Positions 7,578-11,456 of a stretch of 11,456 nucleotides of DNA are shown piece by piece (within the stretch, counting starts at the first letter, position 1; the number at the start of each line of letters is the position of its first letter). The notes below the pieces were generated by a model. It did no database searches, was not told the DNA's origin, and saw only the letters and a program-made list of their open reading frames with translations. The DNA comes from Pseudomonadota bacterium (GTDB lineage Bacteria > Pseudomonadota > Alphaproteobacteria > Rhizobiales > Hyphomicrobiaceae), in the NCBI GenBank assembly GCA_023416575.1, contig JAEZHL010000419.1, forward strand, positions 1-11,456. The letters run 5' to 3'. Position numbers and translations under genes: made by a program.

Positions 7578-8567
7578 ATGCGCGGCATCAATGTCGGCAT
7601 CCTGATTTTCGCGGCTGGAGCGATCGCAGCTTGTGCGCAGATCGAGCTTGCGCCGCATCTGCAGCCTTTGCCGAAGGAGACGATGATGCTCCTTGGCCGG
7701 AAGGACATGCGCAGTGATCAGCCGATCTTCGTCCGCATCTTCAAGGAAGAATCCGAACTCGAGATCTGGAAAGAGCGGGCAGACGGACGGTACTACCACC
7801 TGAAGACCTATCCGATCTGTAACTGGTCGGGCGACCTCGGCCCCAAGGTGAAGCAGGGCGACAGGCAGGCGCCGGAAGGCTTCTACCGGGTCAATCGGCA
7901 CCAGATGAATCCCAATTCCAGCTTCCATCTGGCCTTCAACCTCGGCTACCCCAACGCTTTCGACCGTGCCCACAAGCGCACAGGCGAGTTTCTGATGGTG
8001 CACGGCAAGTGCAAGTCCGCCGGCTGCTACGCCATGACCGACGGCCTGATGGAGGAGATCTATGCGCTGGCGCGCGAGGCCTTCATCGGCGGCCAGGAGG
8101 CCTTCGAGGTCCACGCCTACCCGTTCCGGATGACGGACGAGAACATGGCGCGCCATCGGGCGAGCCCTCATTACGCCTTCTGGGAAACCATGAAGGAAGG
8201 CTACGACTACTTCGAGGCTACCCGCCAGCCGCCATCGATCGCCGTCTGCGAAAAGCGCTATCTCGTCAACGTGAAGTTCCGCGGCGCCGAGCCTGCAAAA
8301 TTGGACAGCGACGGTTACTGCCCGCCCTACGAGAAGCAGCCGGTCGAAGCATTCATTCCGACCGGGCCGCAATTTGCGGAGGAGCGGGTTTCCGCGCCAA
8401 GCCCGAAGAAGCGCTCGGTCGCCAGCATCAGCAACGGCGGTGTTGCTCCCGAGGTTGCCAGCGGCAGCACCGCCGACGGAGCGTTTCCAGAACCGGTCGT
8501 CACCACCGCCAATGCGAGCGGCACTGGCTGGCGGTCGGTGTCGCGCGCGCTCGGTTTTTCCCGGTAG
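7578..8567 (+). CDS. YafK/DpaA-type murein L,D-transpeptidase (YkuD) family protein, predicted lipoprotein
   Basis: From ATG 7578 there are 329 residues, preceded by GGGTGGGG. Residues 1-19 form a lipoprotein signal ending in the lipobox I-A-A-C with C19. Ala after the cysteine suggests outer-membrane sorting if the Lol rule holds here. The YkuD-type catalytic domain runs from about 50 to 225: FVRIFKEESELEIW (51-64), TYPICNWSGDLGPK (77-90), PEGFYRVN (99-106) and the active-site motif VHGKCKSAGCYAMTD (141-155), with H142 and the nucleophile C150. The tail from about 235 is Ser/Ala/Pro-rich and probably disordered. In E. coli the close relative YafK (DpaA) cuts Braun lipoprotein from peptidoglycan, while other members of the fold form L,D-crosslinks or attach outer-membrane proteins. 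Which reaction applies here is unknown. It is paralogous to the next gene. A TTG at 7557 is an unlikely earlier start. Confidence 0.88.
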   Translation: MRGINVGILIFAAGAIAACAQIELAPHLQPLPKETMMLLGRKDMRSDQPIFVRIFKEESELEIWKERADGRYYHLKTYPICNWSGDLGPKVKQGDRQAPEGFYRVNRHQMNPNSSFHLAFNLGYPNAFDRAHKRTGEFLMVHGKCKSAGCYAMTDGLMEEIYALAREAFIGGQEAFEVHAYPFRMTDENMARHRASPHYAFWETMKEGYDYFEATRQPPSIAVCEKRYLVNVKFRGAEPAKLDSDGYCPPYEKQPVEAFIPTGPQFAEERVSAPSPKKRSVASISNGGVAPEVASGSTADGAFPEPVVTTANASGTGWRSVSRALGFSR

Positions 8568-8568
8568 C

Positions 8569-8656
8569 ACAGCACCGCTTGATCAGACGGCGGCATGCGG
8601 GTTGGTGCATGAACCGGCCTCGGCCGAATGGGTTGATTCTGCCTTGACGGTGCTGT
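8569..8656. repeat. Inverted repeat ACAGCACCG / CGGTGCTGT in the spacer between the two L,D-transpeptidase-like genes
   Basis: ACAGCACCG (8569-8577) begins two bases after the stop of the first gene, and its perfect inverse CGGTGCTGT (8648-8656) lies 70 bases later. The second arm overlaps the last two bases of the -35 of the candidate promoter for the second gene. The long loop argues against a simple terminator. A pair of operator half-sites or chance are both possible. Confidence 0.4.
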
Positions 8657-8672
8657 CGTAACGAACCATTAA
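8644..8672 (+). promoter_or_regulatory. Candidate promoter for the second L,D-transpeptidase-like gene
   Basis: TTGACG (8644-8649; five of six consensus bases) and CATTAA (8667-8672; three of six) are separated by 17 bases. The -10 ends 33 bases before the ATG at 8706, a normal leader length. TTAACC at 8669-8674 overlaps the -10. Sequence-only call. Confidence 0.4.
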
Positions 8673-8705
8673 CCTTTGCATCCGACGTAGCCTGGAGACG
8701 AGGTG

Positions 8706-9767
8706 ATGGCACTTTCTGCATGCCAAGCTTGGCTGCCGAAGATTGCCATCGCAGCCGCTCTGCTGACGGGCCTCAACGCGCAGGCCCTTGCACTGAGCAT
8801 CGAGCTCAAGGACGTCGCCCCCGACCGAATCGAGCGCCAGCGCAAAGCGGCGGCCGGTGAGCTGCCACTGCCCGGAACGCCTGATGTCGACCGGCTGGAG
8901 GAGCGCCTTGCTGCGCGCGGCCTCGAAGCTGGAAGCGAGGTCTTCATCCGAATCTTCAAGGCGGAATCAGAGCTTGAGCTCTGGTTGCGGAAGGGTGACC
9001 GCTTCGCTTTGCTCGATACCTATCCGATCTGTCACTGGTCCGGAACACTAGGCCCCAAGCTCGTCGAAGGCGACAAGCAGAACCCGGAAGGCTTCTATAA
9101 GATCAGGCGGCGTCAGCTTCACCTCACGGGACGGTGGCCGCGCTCACTCGATGTCGGTTTTCCCAATCCCTATGACCGCTCCCATGGCCGCACAGGGTCG
9201 TACATCCTGGTCCATGGCGGTTGCTCGTCCATCGGTTGCTTCGCGATCACCAACCCCGTCATGCAAGAGATCTACGGGCTGACCGAGAAGGCCCTGCGCG
9301 GCGGGCAGGAATACGTCGACGTGCACGTGTTTCCATTCCGGATGAGCGAGGACAACATGCAACGGTTTTCCGCTCCCCATCTGGATGACTTCTGGCGCAA
9401 TCTGAAGGAAGGCTACGACGCCTTCGAGGCCACGCAAGTCCCACCCCAGGTCGGCGTCTGCGGGACGCGATACGGCATCCGGCCCATCGAACCGAGCGAG
9501 CCGGTCGCCGCCAACCTCCAGCAGCGCAGCCCACGATCGAATCGCTTCGCCGGCGCCCGCGACTTCGCTTGCCCGATCCCTGCCGACAATGGTGTCGAGG
9601 TTGCCGACGGCGCGAGTCCGCATGGCCTGCACGCGCGTCAAATGGTGAGGGACCCCCGGAAACGCTTGGCGGCGCGCGAGGCAGCAAAGCAGCGCCGCCG
9701 GCCGCCATCGTCCAGCGACAAAGATGCCAGCAATTTCCCCGATGAAGTGTTCTTCCGCGTCCGGTAG
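8706..9767 (+). CDS. YafK/DpaA-type murein L,D-transpeptidase (YkuD) family protein, Sec-exported
   Basis: From ATG 8706 there are 353 residues. GTG 8703 is an alternative adding one residue, and GGAG at 8694-8697 suits either. A Sec signal covers about 1-29, with likely cleavage after ALA, so the mature protein should be soluble in the periplasm. The catalytic domain (about 78-257) follows the preceding gene closely: FIRIFKAESELELW (80-93), TYPICHWSGTLGPK (105-118), PEGFYKI (127-133) and VHGGCSSIGCFAITN (169-183), with H170 and the nucleophile C178. The segment usually read as AMTD in YafK relatives is AITN here. The last 70 residues are strongly basic (RKRLAAREAAKQRRRPP), unlike the paralogue's tail, and might bind the anionic wall. 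By eye the two cores are roughly half identical. Whether it crosslinks, attaches or cleaves is unknown. Confidence 0.87.
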   Translation: MALSACQAWLPKIAIAAALLTGLNAQALALSIELKDVAPDRIERQRKAAAGELPLPGTPDVDRLEERLAARGLEAGSEVFIRIFKAESELELWLRKGDRFALLDTYPICHWSGTLGPKLVEGDKQNPEGFYKIRRRQLHLTGRWPRSLDVGFPNPYDRSHGRTGSYILVHGGCSSIGCFAITNPVMQEIYGLTEKALRGGQEYVDVHVFPFRMSEDNMQRFSAPHLDDFWRNLKEGYDAFEATQVPPQVGVCGTRYGIRPIEPSEPVAANLQQRSPRSNRFAGARDFACPIPADNGVEVADGASPHGLHARQMVRDPRKRLAAREAAKQRRRPPSSSDKDASNFPDEVFFRVR

Positions 9768-9790
9768 TGTCGCTGTCGAACAACAGTGCT

Positions 9791-9857
9791 GCGCACGTGA
9801 TCCGGGTGCATAGGTTACCTTGCGCGAGCACCGGTGCATTTCGATCATCACGTGAGC
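9791..9857. repeat. Inverted repeat pair with CACGTGAT cores upstream of the alpha/beta hydrolase
   Basis: GCGCACGTGAT (9791-9801) and ATCACGTGAGC (9847-9857) are inverted with one mismatch in 11. Each arm contains the palindrome CACGTG, and the two centres are 55 bases apart, close to five helical turns. A smaller direct repeat, GGTGCAT, occurs at 9805-9811 and 9833-9839 between them. The second arm ends 26 bases before the hydrolase ATG. The layout fits a paired operator, but no regulator gene is next to it. Confidence 0.45.
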
Positions 9858-9883
9858 AGATCTCTGCTGCGGGGGAACCACGC

Positions 9884-10684
9884 ATGACCACGACAATCAA
9901 CGGCATTGAGATGAACTACGAGGTTTCGGGCCGAACCGATGGCCCTGCCGTCGTGCTCCACCACCCGCTTGGGTCCAACCTGCAGGCTTGGAACGCACTC
10001 ACGGCGGCTCTGGAGCCGCAATATCGGGTCGTGCGGATGGATGCGCGCGGGCATGGCAAGTCCGAGGCGCCCGATGGCCCCTACGCGTTCGAGACCCTGT
10101 CGGCCGATGTCGTCGGCCTGATGGATCACCTCGGCATCCAAAGTGCGCACTTTCTTGGCCTCTCCATGGGCGGCATGGTCGGACAGTATCTTGGGCTGCT
10201 CTACCCCGAACGCTTCCGGTCGCTCTGCCTCGTCGCGACGACCAGCGCCGTGCCCGCGGCCGCACTTCAGCTCTGGGACGAGCGCATTCGTGTTGCTTCG
10301 ACCACTGGCCTCGGCAATCTGGTCGAGGGGGCTGTCGGCCGGTGGGTCACAGCGGAGACGATCGAGACCCGGCCGGAGATACTGGCGCTGCTCAAGGCCG
10401 ATATGCTGGCCACGCCACCCAAAGGCTATGCCGGCTGGTGCGCCGCGATCCGCGGTCTTGATATCACGGACAGGATCAAGGAAATCCGACTGCCGACGCG
10501 CGTCATCGCCGGTGCGCTCGACCCCTCAACACCGCCTTCGGCGGCCGAGGTGATCCATCGCCAGATCCCCGGCTCCGATCTCATCGTGATTCCGGGTGTC
10601 TCGCACATGCTGCATCTGGAGGATCCGGCCACCTTCCATGCGCACGTCCTCGCGTTCCTCGCCGCCCAAGAGCCGGCTGCCTGA
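9884..10684 (+). CDS. Alpha/beta hydrolase resembling 3-oxoadipate enol-lactonase (PcaD-like)
   Basis: From ATG 9884, with GGGGGAA eight bases upstream, there are 266 residues, the usual length of PcaD. It has no signal peptide, so it is cytosolic. The oxyanion region is HHPLGSNLQAW (26-36), followed by RMDARGHGKSEAPDGPY (51-67). The nucleophile elbow is GLSMGGM (92-98) with S94. The acid is D213 in AGALDPSTPP and the base H241 in PGVSHMLHLEDP. The cap region, including GYAGWCAAIRGLDITDRI (181-198), matches what I recall of PcaD enzymes, which open beta-ketoadipate enol-lactone to 3-oxoadipate in aromatic degradation. No other pca genes are nearby, so the true substrate may be a different lactone or ester. 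The open frame begins further upstream, at a GTG overlapping the stop of the preceding gene, but those 39 residues are not family-like. Confidence 0.9.
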   Translation: MTTTINGIEMNYEVSGRTDGPAVVLHHPLGSNLQAWNALTAALEPQYRVVRMDARGHGKSEAPDGPYAFETLSADVVGLMDHLGIQSAHFLGLSMGGMVGQYLGLLYPERFRSLCLVATTSAVPAAALQLWDERIRVASTTGLGNLVEGAVGRWVTAETIETRPEILALLKADMLATPPKGYAGWCAAIRGLDITDRIKEIRLPTRVIAGALDPSTPPSAAEVIHRQIPGSDLIVIPGVSHMLHLEDPATFHAHVLAFLAAQEPAA

Positions 10685-10705
10685 TCGCGCGTTTGCTCCG
10701 CACGC

Positions 10706-11212
10706 TCACACCGGCGGCTGGTGGAACTGAGCGAAGCCACCAAGCGTGACGCCGTACACCGCATGCCCCAGCAGCGTGGTGAGTGGCGTCATTCGCCCAT
10801 AATTCAGAGCCATGAACCCCGGCGGCTCCAGCATCCGCCGGGACGTGACGCCGTCATACTCCGACGCCAGGCGCGGGTGCACATACGGCAGGAGCGGTAG
10901 CGCCCAGACGAGGAGAATGATGCCGTGCAGGATGCCGACCAGCATCCCGAACCACCACGCATAAATCCCGACGCTCACGAAGATCGCGAAGTAGATGAAG
11001 GCGAAGAGCCATCCGCCCGCGGTGTAGATGATAAATCCGAGAACCAGCGCATTCTGCCGGTTGCTCGTGACGAGCGTTCCCATCAGGTACGGTAAGCTCA
11101 GCCTCGAAAACCCGAGCCCCTGGCTGCCTTCGAGGATGGCCGTCATGGCGACCGTTGCGATCAGAGCCCAGAGCAGCAGAATGAGACTATGCACGAGCTC
11201 GATGCTCAGCAC
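10706..11212 (-). CDS. Four-helix integral membrane protein, function unknown
   Basis: The product is 168 residues from a GTG start. Hydrophobic segments lie at about 8-28, 55-80, 82-108 and 140-162, so it is a polytopic inner-membrane protein. Polar loops include RLSLPYLMGTLVTSNRQNA (37-55) and a cytosolic or periplasmic loop at 111-138 rich in Arg, Glu and Pro. The first loop, with its PYLMGT and TSNRQNA pattern next to the second helix, recalls families of uncharacterised membrane proteins, but I cannot name one with confidence. The start overlaps the last seven bases of the upstream glycoside hydrolase gene, and a perfect ribosome binding site precedes it, so the two are very likely coexpressed. 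It converges on the hydrolase gene with only 21 bases between the stops and no visible terminator there. Confidence 0.85.
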   Translation of the reverse strand: MLSIELVHSLILLLWALIATVAMTAILEGSQGLGFSRLSLPYLMGTLVTSNRQNALVLGFIIYTAGGWLFAFIYFAIFVSVGIYAWWFGMLVGILHGIILLVWALPLLPYVHPRLASEYDGVTSRRMLEPPGFMALNYGRMTPLTTLLGHAVYGVTLGGFAQFHQPPV

Positions 11213-11456
11213 GTCGCTGCCTCCTTCCGGGCTTTCTCGATCGATACCGCCGCGTTGATCAGCCCGACGTGGGTGAATGCCTGCGGGAAATTGCCGATGG
11301 CGGCCCCGGTCGTGCCGTCGATCTCCTCGGCAAAAAGCCCCACGTCGTTGGCAAAGCCGAGCAGATGCTCGAAGTCACGCGCCGCCGCCGCGACCTCCGG
11401 GCGCTTGGCCAGATTATCGACGGCCCAGAAACTGCAGATCCCGAACGCGGCTTCCT
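11206..11456 (-). CDS. Glycoside hydrolase family 15 protein (glucoamylase/trehalase-like), C-terminal end only
   Basis: Only the last 82 residues are in the window; the rest lies beyond the right edge. Reading on the minus strand from codon 11454 gives EAAFGICSFWAVDNLAK, then LLGFANDVGLFAEEIDGTTG (31-50), then GNFPQAFTHVGLINAAVSIE (54-73), stopping at 11208-11206. The pattern FxxCSFWxVDxL...LLGxANDVGLxAEE...GNFPQAFxHVGLI is characteristic of the C-terminal part of bacterial GH15 (alpha,alpha)6-barrel enzymes, which act on alpha-glucosides such as starch-derived oligosaccharides or trehalose. The substrate cannot be told from this end. The gene overlaps the start of the downstream membrane protein by seven bases. 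Confidence 0.88.
   Translation of the reverse strand, partial: EAAFGICSFWAVDNLAKRPEVAAAARDFEHLLGFANDVGLFAEEIDGTTGAAIGNFPQAFTHVGLINAAVSIEKARKEAATC
11220..11226 (-). promoter_or_regulatory. Strong ribosome binding site that decides the GTG start of the membrane protein
   Basis: On the minus strand AAGGAGG is followed by seven bases and then GTG at 11212-11210. It lies within the coding end of the glycoside hydrolase gene. This supports GTG rather than a later ATG as the start. Confidence 0.75.

Noticed and set aside
7491..8570. Minus-strand open frame of 359 codons
   Set aside because: It is antisense to the first L,D-transpeptidase-like gene, whose catalytic motifs establish the real frame.
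9767..9883. 39-residue N-terminal extension of the alpha/beta hydrolase
   Set aside because: The family starts at MTTTINGIEMNY, a good ribosome binding site precedes ATG 9884, and the extension would begin on the last base of the upstream stop codon.
1..11456. tRNA, rRNA, CRISPR array, insertion sequence or a dif site
   Set aside because: Nothing in the reading on either strand suggested any of these; coding genes account for nearly all of the sequence.

Overview
The window is a GC-rich chromosomal segment from an alphaproteobacterium, most likely of the order Hyphomicrobiales (Rhizobiales). This rests on gene order: shikimate kinase, 3-dehydroquinate synthase and a DUF21/CBS (CorC/HlyC-type) membrane protein on one strand, divergent from xerD and accA on the other. 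The very short intergenic spaces and GTG/TTG-rich starts fit. No genus is assigned. Almost all of the sequence is coding and no gene-free stretch exceeds 300 bases.

Positions 1-3022 (minus strand) form a compact block read right to left: aroK, aroB (about 12 bases later) and the CBS-domain membrane protein (56 bases later), which is cut by the left edge. AroB makes 3-dehydroquinate and AroK phosphorylates shikimate, so the pair are two steps of chorismate synthesis. The CBS protein is an inner-membrane protein of the CNNM/CorC group. A divergent control region of about 190 bases (3023-3213) separates this block from the plus-strand genes.

Positions 3214-7358 (plus strand) hold a 47-residue single-pass membrane protein, a secreted alanine-rich helical protein of about 600 residues that I do not recognise, the chromosome-dimer recombinase XerD, and AccA, the alpha subunit of the carboxyltransferase of acetyl-CoA carboxylase.

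Positions 7578-9767 hold two tandem paralogous YkuD-fold enzymes of the YafK/DpaA type. The first appears to be a lipoprotein and the second has an ordinary Sec signal. Each has its own candidate promoter, and in each case an inverted-repeat arm overlaps the -35 element. They probably act on peptidoglycan or on links between peptidoglycan and outer-membrane proteins.

Positions 9884-10684 hold an alpha/beta hydrolase that closely resembles 3-oxoadipate enol-lactonase (PcaD) but has no pca neighbours. A convergent minus-strand pair closes the window: a four-helix membrane protein (10706-11212) whose GTG start overlaps the end of a glycoside hydrolase family 15 gene that runs off the right edge.

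I found no rRNA, tRNA, CRISPR array, insertion sequence or clear intrinsic terminator. The window is mostly housekeeping. The parts most worth a second look are the tandem L,D-transpeptidase pair with its dyad elements, the unrecognised secreted protein before xerD, and the paired CACGTGAT repeats before the hydrolase.
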